From assembly GCF_000298295.1 (NCBI RefSeq), contig NZ_AMGM01000037.1:1-39278 (forward strand): a DNA stretch of 39,278 bases, written 5' to 3'. The DNA comes from Cecembia lonarensis LW9. Its GTDB lineage: Bacteria; Bacteroidota; Bacteroidia; Cytophagales; Cyclobacteriaceae. A model generated the notes under the pieces. The model had not been told where the DNA came from. It saw nothing but the letters and a program-made list of their open reading frames with translations, and did no database searches. A program made the position numbers and the translations under genes. Positions 15,690 through 24,713 of this stretch are shown here, piece by piece. The first letter of the stretch is position 1. Each line of letters starts with the position of its first letter.

Positions 15690-16978
15690 TCTTGATTTAA
15701 AAGTCTGTAGACAAACAAAGTTGACCGCTTTAAAAGATCAGGATACTCCTTCATATTGATAGTTTCAGCAGGAGAATGCGCACCAGTTCCTGAAGCACCC
15801 AAACCATCAATACAATCCAGATAATCTGCTACATAAGAAATATCTCCAGCTCCCCTAGATCCAGGGTCTCCAGCTTTTACTGCTCCGAGTCCCATATCCA
15901 AACTGACCCTGTTAAGTACATCCACCAGCGCATAGTTGCCCGAAGTCGGTGGCATAGATGGAATTCCATCTTTAAATACAATCTCGGCGGTAGTTCCATT
16001 TAGATTGGCAGCTACAATTTTTCGCATCTTCTCCCTGGCAGCTTCTTTTTGTGGCTCTCCGAGAAACCTTAAGTCACCCGTTACCAAAGCTTCCCTGGCC
16101 ACAATATTCGTTTTGCCCAAAGCCTTACCTTCCCCCGAAATTTCGTCATAACCGATATCAGACCCACCAATAAACTGCCCCGGATTGAAAGTAAGGTACT
16201 GTTCACCTGCCAATTCTTCCCTGAAAGCATTGAGTATTCTAGCTGCTTCATATATTGCTCCGTATCCGACCGATTCTCTAAAAACGCCAGAGGAATGCAC
16301 TTGTCTGCCTGTGGTTTTTAGAGTCCAACCACTTGCCCCTCTTCTGGCCACTGTGGCAATATTGAAACCTTGGGCAGTTTCATATCCCAAAGCATAATCG
16401 TGCTGTTTGGCCCTTTCAACAAAATCCAATCTGCTGACCCAACTTGGATCCCCTGCATTTTCTTCATCTCCTGTGAAATACACTGTTATGGTTTTATCCT
16501 CCAATAAACCCAACTCATCCAATGCTTTTAAGGTGGCAAATATCATTACATTGCCTCCCTTCATATCGTTTACACCCTGACCTTTGGCTGTATTTTCATC
16601 CACCATGGTGAAGGGGTAAAAAGGCATGTCTTTTTCAAAAACAGTATCCAAGTGACCAATGAAAAAAAGCTTCTTCCCACTTTTGCCTTTCTTCGTAGCC
16701 ACAAAATGTCCCGCCCTTCTCAATGAATCCGGCAATGTAACCCACGTTGTCTCAAAACCAATTTTTGCAAACTCCCTTTCGAATACTTTTCCCACTTCCC
16801 TGACCCCTTCCAAGTTAAAGGTCCCAGAATTAATGTTGACCGTTTCTTCGAGTAAGGCAATGGTTTCTTGATAATTCCTATCGATGATTTCCAGAAGCTT
16901 TTCTTCGGCATCAGAGAGTTGTTGAGAAAAAACACTGGTTGTCAACAACATAAGCACAAGAACTAATTTACTTTTCAT
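15686..16978 (-). CDS. secreted M20-family metallopeptidase (glutamate carboxypeptidase/CPG2-like)
   Basis: Dizinc exopeptidase of 430 residues with a cleavable signal peptide (MKSKLVLVLMLLTTSVFSQ). Metal-site motifs: FFIGHLDTVFE (His and Asp), GQGVNDMKGG (bridging Asp), YFTGDEENAGD (catalytic Glu pair), VYDYLD-type DISYVADYLDCIDG and GTGAHSPAETINM (last His). A dimerisation lid domain lies between about 200 and 310. The order and length fit carboxypeptidase G2-like M20A peptidases; the substrate is unknown. It is the first gene of a minus-strand unit with the Pr6Pr protein. Confidence 0.88.
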   Translation of the reverse strand: MKSKLVLVLMLLTTSVFSQQLSDAEEKLLEIIDRNYQETIALLEETVNINSGTFNLEGVREVGKVFEREFAKIGFETTWVTLPDSLRRAGHFVATKKGKSGKKLFFIGHLDTVFEKDMPFYPFTMVDENTAKGQGVNDMKGGNVMIFATLKALDELGLLEDKTITVYFTGDEENAGDPSWVSRLDFVERAKQHDYALGYETAQGFNIATVARRGASGWTLKTTGRQVHSSGVFRESVGYGAIYEAARILNAFREELAGEQYLTFNPGQFIGGSDIGYDEISGEGKALGKTNIVAREALVTGDLRFLGEPQKEAAREKMRKIVAANLNGTTAEIVFKDGIPSMPPTSGNYALVDVLNRVSLDMGLGAVKAGDPGSRGAGDISYVADYLDCIDGLGASGTGAHSPAETINMKEYPDLLKRSTLFVYRLLNQE

Positions 16979-17248
16979 GAATTGGGCAGTTTAAAATTTT
17001 ATTTTTTAAGTTTTGGTACTTTTTTTGAAAGCCAAATACTGTTGTAATGTTGGATTTTGAAGAATAATCACCCCAAATTTGCAAACAAGGCCTCCATTGG
17101 AAAGTTACAACATGGAATTAAGATGCTTTGAATATAGGGCAAAAAATCAATTTTTCAGACCTCGTTTACATGAGGTAAGAAAATTTGATGAAAACAAAAA
17201 CTCAATAATCCGTTGAATTATAACAAACCAAACTGATTTCCGCTCAAT

Positions 17249-17773
17249 ATGAAAAAAAATACATTCCTTAACCTTTTATTGGGAATATCCCTGACATTTC
17301 TGGCCTCCTGTGCTGGTGAAACAGAAAAAATAACCATTAATTCCCCAGAATTGCGCCTTTCTGCGGAGGGACCTTTATTTGAAGGGGCCAATACAGCAAC
17401 AGCATCTTGGGAATTTGATTTATCCGCATTGATTGGTAAGACGGAAGAAGATTTAACAGCTGTGAAAAATGCCAAACTCACCCAGGTCGAAATTTCATTA
17501 GAAGATGGGGAGGGCTTACCGGGGATTGAAAAAATGGTATTCGAGATGACTTCAAAAAATACGCCGATGACGCGCTTGGGATTATATCAGGGAAAAATTG
17601 ATCCCGGAAAATCCTTTGTTCTGAACCTGGCAGACAAGCAGGAAAAACTTGCTTCTGCTTTTGAGGATGGCAAAATCACTTTTGTGGGAGACTTTGACCT
17701 TTTGGAAGAAGAGTACTGGGAGGATATTCATTTCAGCTTAAAGGCAACATTTGAATTGGAAATTAAAAAGTAA
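17249..17773 (+). CDS. hypothetical lipoprotein
   Basis: A 174-residue protein starting MKKNTFLNLLLGISLTFLASC, a clear lipobox with Cys21, so it is probably anchored in the membrane. The mature part is acidic and beta-rich (TASWEFDLSALIGKTEEDL, KLTQVEISLEDGEGLPGIE, KITFVGDFDLLEEEYWEDI) and could form a single beta-sandwich; I recognise no family. It is first in a three-gene cluster (gaps of 24 and 13 bases) with a DUF2147 protein and an outer-membrane barrel protein, so a cell-envelope role is inferred. Confidence 0.7.
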   Translation: MKKNTFLNLLLGISLTFLASCAGETEKITINSPELRLSAEGPLFEGANTATASWEFDLSALIGKTEEDLTAVKNAKLTQVEISLEDGEGLPGIEKMVFEMTSKNTPMTRLGLYQGKIDPGKSFVLNLADKQEKLASAFEDGKITFVGDFDLLEEEYWEDIHFSLKATFELEIKK

Positions 17774-17797
17774 ACCTAAAATAAATAATACACAATT

Positions 17798-18241
17798 ATG
17801 AGAAAGCTACTGTTAACACTTGGATTTTGCCTGATGGCGATCTTTGTATTTGCCCAAGAAGCAGATGACATTGTCGGCGTTTGGGAGCCTGGGCATGGTA
17901 AAGCAAGGGTGAAAATTGATAATATTGATGGAAAATATTATGGAAGAATCGTATGGTTAAAAGAACCCAATGATCCTGAAACAGGGGAACCTAAAACCGA
18001 TGTCAACAACCCGGATAAAAGTATGGCCAATGTACCTTTGAGAGGTTACAGAATCCTGAAAGATTTCGAATACAAGGGGAAAGGTGAGTGGGCAGAAGGC
18101 ACCATTTATGATCCTGAGACAGGTAATACTTATAGCTCCGTCATTACCTTTAAAGATGAGAACACCTTGGATATCCGAGGGTATGTGGGTGTAAAAACAT
18201 TTGGCAGGTCTGACACTTGGAGAAGACTTAAGGTAAGGTAA
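17798..18241 (+). CDS. DUF2147 secreted protein
   Basis: A 147-residue exported protein: signal peptide (MRKLLLTLGFCLMAIFVFAQ), then a DUF2147 domain with DIVGVWEPGHGKARVKID, YYGRIVWLKEPNDPETGEPKTDVNNPD, LRGYRILKDFEYKGKGEWAEGTIYDPETGNTY and the C-terminal LDIRGYVGVKTFGRSDTWRR. The family is a small lipocalin-like beta-barrel, widespread in Bacteroidota and Proteobacteria, of unknown function. Middle gene of the 17249-19361 cluster. Confidence 0.88.
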   Translation: MRKLLLTLGFCLMAIFVFAQEADDIVGVWEPGHGKARVKIDNIDGKYYGRIVWLKEPNDPETGEPKTDVNNPDKSMANVPLRGYRILKDFEYKGKGEWAEGTIYDPETGNTYSSVITFKDENTLDIRGYVGVKTFGRSDTWRRLKVR

Positions 18242-18254
18242 TCGCTCTGGATTG

Positions 18255-19361
18255 ATGAAAAAAATAATTTGGATTTTACTTCCGCTTCTATTTATTGCTC
18301 CTTTTTTCAGTAATGCTCAGGATGAAGATGAAGAGGACTGGAGCATGTATGATGATCTAGAACTTGTCGATGAAGGAGAGGTTAAGCGCTATGCAAAGCC
18401 TACCATCGTAGGTTTAAGCCCTACACGGTTTTTTAGCGTTTCATATGATATGCAAACTCCCTACACCATGAACCTGTCTGCGGCAAGATTTCCTGCCAGT
18501 CAGGGTACTGGCTGGGGTGTAGATGAGACTGCCCCGATCAGCGAATCAGGTAGGGTAAATTTTACAGGAGGCATGCGTTTCAATTCCAACATTCCAATCA
18601 TTTCTAAAAGTAACCTGGTTTGGCAGAGTGGGTTGAACTACATGCGGGTAGGTTATAACATTACCGATATTGAAGCAGATGGAAATGCTTCGGGATTGGC
18701 AAGTATTCTCAATGAGAATGGATTGAATAACCTCAATTGGACCAACACTTTTTTTGTTCCTATCAGTGAGGAAAACTTCTTTATTTTCCAAGGTTCACTA
18801 GACATGAGCGGTGACTTCGGTTTTTCTTTACAACCTTTCAACACCATTCGTTGGAGTTTGGCAGCTGTATATGCCAAGAGAGTCAGTGAAAGAAAACGCT
18901 GGGGACTCGGTCTTGCCAGAACCTATAGGGTAGGAAACCTAAACTATGTCCCTGTGGTCATGTATGATGTGACCAGCGCAGATAGAAAATGGGGCACTGA
19001 AATCCTGTTCCCAGCTAGGGCCCATGGTAGATATAACTTCAACAAGGATGCCCTTTTATTATTTGGGTATGAGTTGGAGGGGCAGAGTTACCGGATAGAC
19101 CAGTTTTCCGTAGGCAACAACAGCTATGAAATCCGAAGAGGGGAACTGCGCCCTAGAATAGAGCTTCAGCGCAAAATCTCAGGACCTTTCTGGGCACATT
19201 TTCAGGCAGGGTACAGGATGGATTGGACGTTCAATGCCGATGAACTGGAGGGAAGCAGAGAATTCTTCAGAGGCTTCTTTGGCACTCAAGATTATGGCAT
19301 GATCAATAACCTGACCAATACCGTCTATTTCAACATAGGGATCAGTTTCGTTACCCTATAA
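18255..19361 (+). CDS. DUF6268-like outer-membrane beta-barrel protein
   Basis: About 368 residues: a signal peptide (MKKIIWILLPLLFIAPFFS, ending NAQ), an acidic linker (DEDEEDWSMYDDLELVDEGE), then alternating-hydrophobicity strands rich in aromatic residues (GGMRFNSNIPIIS, WQSGLNYMRVGYNI, FGYELEGQSYRI, WAHFQAGYRMDWTF) ending TVYFNIGISFVTL, as in outer-membrane barrels. The pattern resembles DUF6268 proteins. TTG 18252 precedes the ATG; ATG 18255 gives a normal signal peptide. Last gene before a strong terminator. Confidence 0.65.
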   Translation: MKKIIWILLPLLFIAPFFSNAQDEDEEDWSMYDDLELVDEGEVKRYAKPTIVGLSPTRFFSVSYDMQTPYTMNLSAARFPASQGTGWGVDETAPISESGRVNFTGGMRFNSNIPIISKSNLVWQSGLNYMRVGYNITDIEADGNASGLASILNENGLNNLNWTNTFFVPISEENFFIFQGSLDMSGDFGFSLQPFNTIRWSLAAVYAKRVSERKRWGLGLARTYRVGNLNYVPVVMYDVTSADRKWGTEILFPARAHGRYNFNKDALLLFGYELEGQSYRIDQFSVGNNSYEIRRGELRPRIELQRKISGPFWAHFQAGYRMDWTFNADELEGSREFFRGFFGTQDYGMINNLTNTVYFNIGISFVTL

Positions 19362-19380
19362 ATAATCTCAAATCCCTTTG

Positions 19381-19422
19381 AAAAAGAGGCTGTCTCCATA
19401 AATTGAGACAGCCTCTTTTTTA
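19381..19422. terminator. strong intrinsic terminator
   Basis: A perfect 16-bp stem AAAAAGAGGCTGTCTC (19381-19396) / GAGACAGCCTCTTTTT (19405-19420) with an 8-base loop, flanked by A and T tracts, 19 bases after the stop at 19361. It ends the 17249-19361 operon. Confidence 0.93.
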
Positions 19423-19496
19423 TTTTAAAGTATTTCTGACAACTGTTTGATCTCGATGAACTTAGCGCTAAATTGCTACTACCATCAAAGATAATT

Positions 19497-20018
19497 ATGA
19501 AAAACCGCTCCTATTTTTCCCCTGCCATATTGGTAATGGCCTTTATCGTATTTTTTTCATCCTGCAGGGACAAAGAGGAACCTGTGGTCTCCCCCATTGT
19601 AGGAACATGGAGTTATAGTACATTTCAACTTGACCTCCAGGTAAATGGCCAAACCTTGGAACAGTTCTTAATCTCATTGGGAGCGACACCGCAGGAGGCC
19701 GAGGCTTTGGCCAATCAAATTAGAAATGATTTTTTCTCAAATGCAGATTTTGCCGGTACTGTTTTACAGTTTAAAGCTGATGGAACTTATGAAATTACAG
19801 TGAATGGAAGGTTGGACGAATCGGGTACTTATGAACTCAGAAATGGGAACACCCTTTTAAGGCTGACCTCTGATAGTGAAACCCAGGAATTCCAGGTCAA
19901 AGAACTGACCAATAGTCGTCTGACCATCTTACTTGAAGAAGAAGAAAGTGGTGATTTCTTTGAAGAAGGATCTCCTGTATTGGTTAAGTTACAGTTGGAA
20001 CTCAGCTTTGTGAAATAA
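19497..20018 (+). CDS. lipocalin-like lipoprotein
   Basis: A 173-residue lipoprotein: MKNRSYFSPAILVMAFIVFF followed by a lipobox SSC, then SPIVGTWSYSTFQLDLQVNG, an opening typical of Bacteroidota lipocalin-like domains, with later strands (DGTYEITVNGRLDESGTYEL, NTLLRLTSDSETQEFQVKEL, RLTILLEE). Function unknown. The frame opens earlier at a TTG (19473), but ATG 19497 gives the proper signal peptide. A TTTG (19445-19448) with a weak TAAATTGC 19 bases on could be its promoter. It converges with the next gene at a 37-bp gap. Confidence 0.65.
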   Translation: MKNRSYFSPAILVMAFIVFFSSCRDKEEPVVSPIVGTWSYSTFQLDLQVNGQTLEQFLISLGATPQEAEALANQIRNDFFSNADFAGTVLQFKADGTYEITVNGRLDESGTYELRNGNTLLRLTSDSETQEFQVKELTNSRLTILLEEEESGDFFEEGSPVLVKLQLELSFVK

Positions 20019-20054
20019 TCGAAATAAATTCAAGTTGGGTTTTCTTCCTTATGG

Positions 20055-20705
20055 TCATTCTACCATGATATCTGTAAACCATATAAAGCGCATTCCATCT
20101 GCGTTTTTATGTTCCGTTGCAAATTTCACTCCTTGGAATTCTTTTTCATTTTCCCAGGTAAAAGGGCGTCCATCCGGTCCATTTCCTCTTCGAAAGACCC
20201 ATTCCCGAATCATGAAATTTTCATCCAAATATAGATCATAAGCGTCACCGGGAGTATAACCATCTTCATCATTGTATACCACAATCAGCTTTGTGCTCAA
20301 AACACCTGAAATAGGAGCGGCCACCTCTTCCTCTACCGTGTAGGAATAGCCTTCATCCCATACCAGTTGAAAAGGATACATCAACCAATACTTGTCATTG
20401 ATGAACCCTTTATCTGCTGGAGGCATTTCATCTGCAGGTAATTCCAAGCTATAAGTGTAACTGGTGTCAGCATCTGCATAGTAAACAGTACGGTCTTTAA
20501 TATTCCATTTCCAGTCCCTGGTAACAACCCGAGATGAATCTACCTGCACATTCCAGGTATAAGCAATGCTGTTCAAGCGGTCAAATTGATCAAATCCATA
20601 AGCCTGTGCCACTTTCATAGGCAAAGAAGGTTCCTCTGATTTAGGCCCACAAGCGTGAAAAGCCAAGAGTCCAATTAAAGATGCAATGATTGTCTGTATT
20701 TTCAT
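20055..20705 (-). CDS. hypothetical lipoprotein
   Basis: A 216-residue lipoprotein (MKIQTIIASLIGLLAF then HAC lipobox). The mature protein is beta-rich and acidic, with SIAYTWNVQVDSSRVVTRDW, YYADADTSYTYSLELPADEM, DDYWLMYPFQL-type KYWLMYPFQLVWDEGYSY and an aromatic end (MRFIWFTDIMVE). The layout (a ligand-like beta domain reporting on conversion of a substrate) recalls lipoproteins often found beside outer-membrane genes, but I do not recognise a family. The frame is open to 20780, which overlaps the SDR gene stop; ATG 20705 restores a signal peptide. It may be the last gene of the 24713-20753 operon (47-base gap). Confidence 0.6.
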   Translation of the reverse strand: MKIQTIIASLIGLLAFHACGPKSEEPSLPMKVAQAYGFDQFDRLNSIAYTWNVQVDSSRVVTRDWKWNIKDRTVYYADADTSYTYSLELPADEMPPADKGFINDKYWLMYPFQLVWDEGYSYTVEEEVAAPISGVLSTKLIVVYNDEDGYTPGDAYDLYLDENFMIREWVFRRGNGPDGRPFTWENEKEFQGVKFATEHKNADGMRFIWFTDIMVE

Positions 20706-20752
20706 GATGCCTTTATGTTTAGTGAAAGAATAAATACAATTTAGGGTATAAG

Positions 20753-21529
20753 CTAATTTGAGGCCCTTAAGTTGGACCAAGCTTGGAATTTCCTCCGCTC
20801 AAACAAGGTGTATAAGGGCTTTATCAGGGGAATCCATCGATTGACCAATAATACAAACCTGAATAAAGTAGAGGGGTAAATGTATTTTTTGTTTTTTGCT
20901 ACCCCCTTGAGCATATATTCAGCAGCCCTTTCGGCTGACTGAACAGGATAGGCTTGAGGTATGTTTTTACCTGCCATCACAAAGAAGGAAGTAGCTGTAG
21001 AGGCAGGATAGACCAAAGTCAACCAATCTCCATCCCCCTCTGCCCTTATCCCTTCAGCCAATTGATGCATAGCGGCTTTACTGGCACTGTAAACTGAGTA
21101 TCCTGGTACAGTCCAATAAGACACAGCAGATGCAGTTACGATCAAACGGAAAGGACTGCTCTGCCTTTTTTTTAATGCTTTTCCGGTCAAAAATGGAACC
21201 GTGACATTAATTCTGAAAATATCCTCAAGTTTTTTTTCATCGACCTCATGCCAATGTCCATAAGTACCAAACCCAGCATTAGCAAAATACATATCAACCG
21301 TATTCCACATCGCAAATGCTTTTTCCATAACCTCCTCCACTGCGCCCTCTTCTAATAAATCTATGTGAACCACCATTATTTCCGGATAGACTTTTTGCAG
21401 AAATTTTAGTCCCTCCTCTGAAATATCCACTGCCAATATGGAATTGTCTTTGGCTAATTTTTGAACCAAAGCCTTACCTATACCAGATGCAGCCCCTGTG
21501 ATCACAATATTTTTATTGCTGATGCTCAT
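20753..21529 (-). CDS. short-chain dehydrogenase/reductase (second SDR of the cluster)
   Basis: A 258-residue classical SDR: NAD(P)-binding TGAASGIGKA near the N-terminus, DIS in the second strand, NAG at the end of strand four, the catalytic Ser in VTASAVSYW and YSASK (Tyr-Lys). The C-terminal region is more hydrophobic than usual (FRFVLLVNRWIPLIKPLY), suggesting membrane association as in DltE-like SDRs. It overlaps the preceding gene by 17 bases and is the fourth gene of the dehydratase operon. Substrate unknown. Confidence 0.85.
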   Translation of the reverse strand: MSISNKNIVITGAASGIGKALVQKLAKDNSILAVDISEEGLKFLQKVYPEIMVVHIDLLEEGAVEEVMEKAFAMWNTVDMYFANAGFGTYGHWHEVDEKKLEDIFRINVTVPFLTGKALKKRQSSPFRLIVTASAVSYWTVPGYSVYSASKAAMHQLAEGIRAEGDGDWLTLVYPASTATSFFVMAGKNIPQAYPVQSAERAAEYMLKGVAKNKKYIYPSTLFRFVLLVNRWIPLIKPLYTLFERRKFQAWSNLRASN

Positions 21530-22172
21530 AAATCTCGGATAGGGGGAAATGCATGGTAAAAGGATTTACTTTAAAACAAAAAAGAGGCTTAACCTTGGAA
21601 ATATCCGGGAACCGGCTGGATTCTACATTCAACTTTTCTATATGCGCCAATTTTGCCCAACCTGAACCACCGGGGTCAGTCCGGTATGCATTTCCACCCA
21701 AAATCTGATGCAAACGAATTGGCAGCAATTTTGTCGTGGCAGGAAAGGAAATCCCCCTGCTTTTAACTTTACAGAATAAAATAGGGTCCTCTTCCGTACC
21801 TATGCCTATGGTATCTTCATCCCCTTCTGTCTGCCAAATGATAGGAACAGTCTCCTTTGGTATGCCCCAATTATAACGTCCATTCTCGGTACTTGCTTCC
21901 GAATCAACAAAAATATGGGAAATGGATTGTCTTTTTTGAGGTGCATATTTCCCTGGAATGATGAGAAGTTCCTTATATGGACCAACCGGGGAATTATGGT
22001 AATTGACCAACATCACAAAGCCCAGCCCTCCCTTATAACTTTTTGATGATCCCAATTCCCATAGACCATTTTGTACTAACCAGTCCTTTTTAAATTTGTA
22101 TACCATAATGATCCCCTCACCATTTAACTGCCAAGGTGGTGGATAATGTGTGCTTGGTTTTATGATCTCCAT
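21513..22172 (-). CDS. acetoacetate decarboxylase-fold protein
   Basis: A 219-residue protein of the acetoacetate decarboxylase (ADC) superfamily: PPPWQLNGEGIIMVYKF, LGFVMLVNYHNSPVGPYKEL and YNWGIPKETVPIIWQ are the family blocks. E68 (in PYKEL) and K106 (in GIPKE) are 38 residues apart and correspond by position to the E76 and Schiff-base K115 of the clostridial enzyme. The superfamily includes decarboxylases and also aldolase-dehydratases acting on pyruvate-type substrates, so this may cleave the product of the upstream dehydratase. ATG 22172 is chosen; the open frame reaches 22256, overlapping the upstream SDR gene. Confidence 0.75.
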   Translation of the reverse strand: MEIIKPSTHYPPPWQLNGEGIIMVYKFKKDWLVQNGLWELGSSKSYKGGLGFVMLVNYHNSPVGPYKELLIIPGKYAPQKRQSISHIFVDSEASTENGRYNWGIPKETVPIIWQTEGDEDTIGIGTEEDPILFCKVKSRGISFPATTKLLPIRLHQILGGNAYRTDPGGSGWAKLAHIEKLNVESSRFPDISKVKPLFCFKVNPFTMHFPLSEIYEHQQ

Positions 22173-22225
22173 TAAATCTTTCACATTCAAAATATTCAGC
22201 GCATATTTAATCTTCTGTATGCTGA

Positions 22226-22987
22226 CTAATAGGGCGAGGGACTGATACTGGTCCAACCCCCATCGATGATCAAATTTTGGCCGGTAATATGTCTGGCTTC
22301 GTCAGAAACAAGAAACACAGCAGCCTCAGCAATATCCTTTTCATAAGCAGGCCTCCCCATAGGTGTAATGGATGACCAGGTACTTTCGTAGTCTTTGTCC
22401 ATCGAAGTCCTATTGGTGAGGGTGGCTCCAGGAGCAATGGTATTGACATTTATCCGGTATTCGGAAAGCTCGATGACCAAATTCTTGGCCAACATCTCTA
22501 TTCCTGCCTTGCTCATGGCATAGGCAGCCAGGTTTTTATGGGCCTGATGGGCTGTGACAGAAGAAGTGAACAATAATGAACCCCCACTCTGCTGCTTTTT
22601 CATCAACTGGGCTGCGGCTTGGGCCAAAAAGAAAGTTCCGGCCATATTGACACGCATCACCTCCATAAAGTCATCAAATTCATATGCCCAAAAATCTCCA
22701 TATAGGGTTATTCCTGCATTAGCGATAGCTATATCCAACCTACCAAACTGCTTTTCAACCAACTGCATCATTTCTAGGATGGTTACTGGATCCCCTGCAT
22801 CCCCGGATATGCCCATCACCATACCTTTTGCTACTTTCATCAATTTTTTAACTCCATCATCGGTAAGGCTTTTTTCAATATCATTTAGTATGATATGATG
22901 GCCTTTAATGGCAAGTAATCGGGCGATTTCCAAGCCTATTCCTTGTCCAGCCCCTGTGATTAAAATGATTTTTTGATGATTTTCCAT
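22226..22987 (-). CDS. short-chain dehydrogenase/reductase (first SDR of the cluster)
   Basis: A 253-residue classical SDR: TGAGQGIGLEIARLL (cofactor binding), NDI at the second strand (consistent with NAD preference), ANAGITLYG, SSVTAHQAHKNLAAYAMSK (Ser and YxxxK), and C-terminal GRPAYEKDIAEAAVFLVSDEARHITGQNLIIDGGW typical of glucose/sugar-acid and 3-oxoacyl reductase-type SDRs. It begins 7 bases after the dehydratase stop and is probably cotranscribed with it. Confidence 0.9.
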   Translation of the reverse strand: MENHQKIILITGAGQGIGLEIARLLAIKGHHIILNDIEKSLTDDGVKKLMKVAKGMVMGISGDAGDPVTILEMMQLVEKQFGRLDIAIANAGITLYGDFWAYEFDDFMEVMRVNMAGTFFLAQAAAQLMKKQQSGGSLLFTSSVTAHQAHKNLAAYAMSKAGIEMLAKNLVIELSEYRINVNTIAPGATLTNRTSMDKDYESTWSSITPMGRPAYEKDIAEAAVFLVSDEARHITGQNLIIDGGWTSISPSPY

Positions 22988-22994
22988 GGCTTAA

Positions 22995-24713
22995 TTAGTG
23001 AGAATCTCTTTTCACCTCTGGCCCTGATGCCCCTACTAAGAAATCAAAATCAACACCTTCATGCGCTTGATTCACATTTTGGATAAATAGGTTTACATAA
23101 CCCCTATCATAGCCCAGGTTCATTGACTTAAAGGATGTCCTGCGCTCTTCCAGTTCTTCTTCTGATACTTCCAACATCAAACTTCTATTAGGCACATCGA
23201 GTGTGACCCAATCCCCATTTCTTACCAGTGCCAAGTTTCCTCCAATAGCAGATTCAGGAGATACATGTAAAACTACGGTTCCAAAGCCAGTACCACTCAT
23301 TCGTCCATCAGAAATTCTAACCATATCTGAAATCCCTTGGGCCAGAATTTTTGCAGGTAGAGCCATATTGCCAACCTCAGGCATTCCAGGATAGCCTTTT
23401 GGCCCCACATTCTTCAAGACCAAAACCGATTCAGGCGTGACATCCAATTCCGGATCATCTATTCTTCTTTTATAATCATCTATATCTTCAAACACTACCG
23501 CCTGACCACGATGCTGCAACAGGGAAGGAGTGGCAGCTGAAGGCTTCAAAACCGCTCCATTGGGACAGAGATTGCCTTTGAGCACAGCAATGCCCGATTC
23601 TGGCTTGAATGGTTTCTCCAATGTCCCGATCAAATCCCTATTGTAACAAGCTGCATCTGCGATGTTTTCACCAATGGTTTTCCCGTTGACGGTGATCAGA
23701 TCCCTATGCAGAATGTTTTGGATTTCTTTCATCACCGCAGGCATTCCCCCAGCATAGAAAAGGTCCTCTACAAAGTGCTCACCCGAAGGCTGGATATTGG
23801 CAATCAAAGGAATATTGGCGGAAAATTTATCAAAATCCTCAATATCCAATTCTACTCCAATCCTTCTTGCTATAGCCAAAAGGTGGAGAATAAAGTTAGT
23901 GGATCCACCAATAGCTGCATTGACCATTATGGCATTTTCAAATGCCTTCCTTGTCAGTATATCGGTCATTTTCAGATCTTCCTTGACCATTTCCACTATC
24001 CTCATGCCTGCCATGTGGGCAAGCACCTTTCTTCTGGAGTCTGCCGCTGGAATGGTGGCATTATCTGGCAAAGCAAGACCCAAGGCTTCCACCATGGCAG
24101 CCATTGAGGAAGCTGTTCCCATTGGTGCACAATGCCCCCTAGATCTTGACATGGCCGCTTCAGCAGCTACAAATTCCTCCTCAGAAAGCTCTCCTTTTTT
24201 GTATTGTTCGGCAAACCTCCATACATCAGAAGTACCTATTTTCTTTCCTTTAAACCAACCTGCCAACATAGGACCCCCAGAGACCACCATGGTAGGCAAA
24301 TTCACACTGGCTGCCCCCATCACCAAGGAAGGAGTAGTTTTATCGCAGCCACAGAGCAATATCACCCCATCCATAGGATTGGCACGGATGCTTTCTTCCA
24401 CATCCATACTGGCCAGATTTCTGAACAACATGGCAGTTGGTTTAATAGAACATTCTCCCAAAGACATCACAGGAAACTCCAAGGGAAAACCTCCTGCTTC
24501 CCAAACCCCTCTTTTGACCGCCTCCGCCAATTCTCTAAAATGGGCATTGCAAGGTGTCAGTTCGGAATAGGTATTACAGATGCCAATTACAGGCTTTTCT
24601 CCTTCAAAGAGGTGATGGGGCAATCCCTGATTTTTCATCCAAGATCTATAGATAAAGCCATCTTTACCTTTTCTTCCATACCATTCCTGGCTCCTTAATT
24701 TTTTTTCTTTCAT
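22995..24713 (-). CDS. IlvD/Edd-family sugar-acid dehydratase (L-arabinonate/xylonate dehydratase type)
   Basis: An iron-sulfur dehydratase of about 572 residues converting aldonic acids to 2-keto-3-deoxy acids. Cluster cysteines appear in ICNTYSELTPCN, LLCGCDKTTPS and SRGHCAPMGTASSM. AIGGSTNFILHLLAIARR, GNLCPNGAVLKPSAA and GRMSGTGFGTVVLHVSPES are family motifs; the C-terminal FDFLVGASGPEVKRDSH is typical of the arabonate/xylonate subgroup rather than IlvD or Edd. The frame opens at a TTG (24731); ATG 24713 gives MKEKKLRSQEWYG, the usual start. First gene of a four- or five-gene minus-strand operon, divergent from upp. The exact sugar acid is not determinable from sequence. Confidence 0.88.
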   Translation of the reverse strand: MKEKKLRSQEWYGRKGKDGFIYRSWMKNQGLPHHLFEGEKPVIGICNTYSELTPCNAHFRELAEAVKRGVWEAGGFPLEFPVMSLGECSIKPTAMLFRNLASMDVEESIRANPMDGVILLCGCDKTTPSLVMGAASVNLPTMVVSGGPMLAGWFKGKKIGTSDVWRFAEQYKKGELSEEEFVAAEAAMSRSRGHCAPMGTASSMAAMVEALGLALPDNATIPAADSRRKVLAHMAGMRIVEMVKEDLKMTDILTRKAFENAIMVNAAIGGSTNFILHLLAIARRIGVELDIEDFDKFSANIPLIANIQPSGEHFVEDLFYAGGMPAVMKEIQNILHRDLITVNGKTIGENIADAACYNRDLIGTLEKPFKPESGIAVLKGNLCPNGAVLKPSAATPSLLQHRGQAVVFEDIDDYKRRIDDPELDVTPESVLVLKNVGPKGYPGMPEVGNMALPAKILAQGISDMVRISDGRMSGTGFGTVVLHVSPESAIGGNLALVRNGDWVTLDVPNRSLMLEVSEEELEERRTSFKSMNLGYDRGYVNLFIQNVNQAHEGVDFDFLVGASGPEVKRDSH

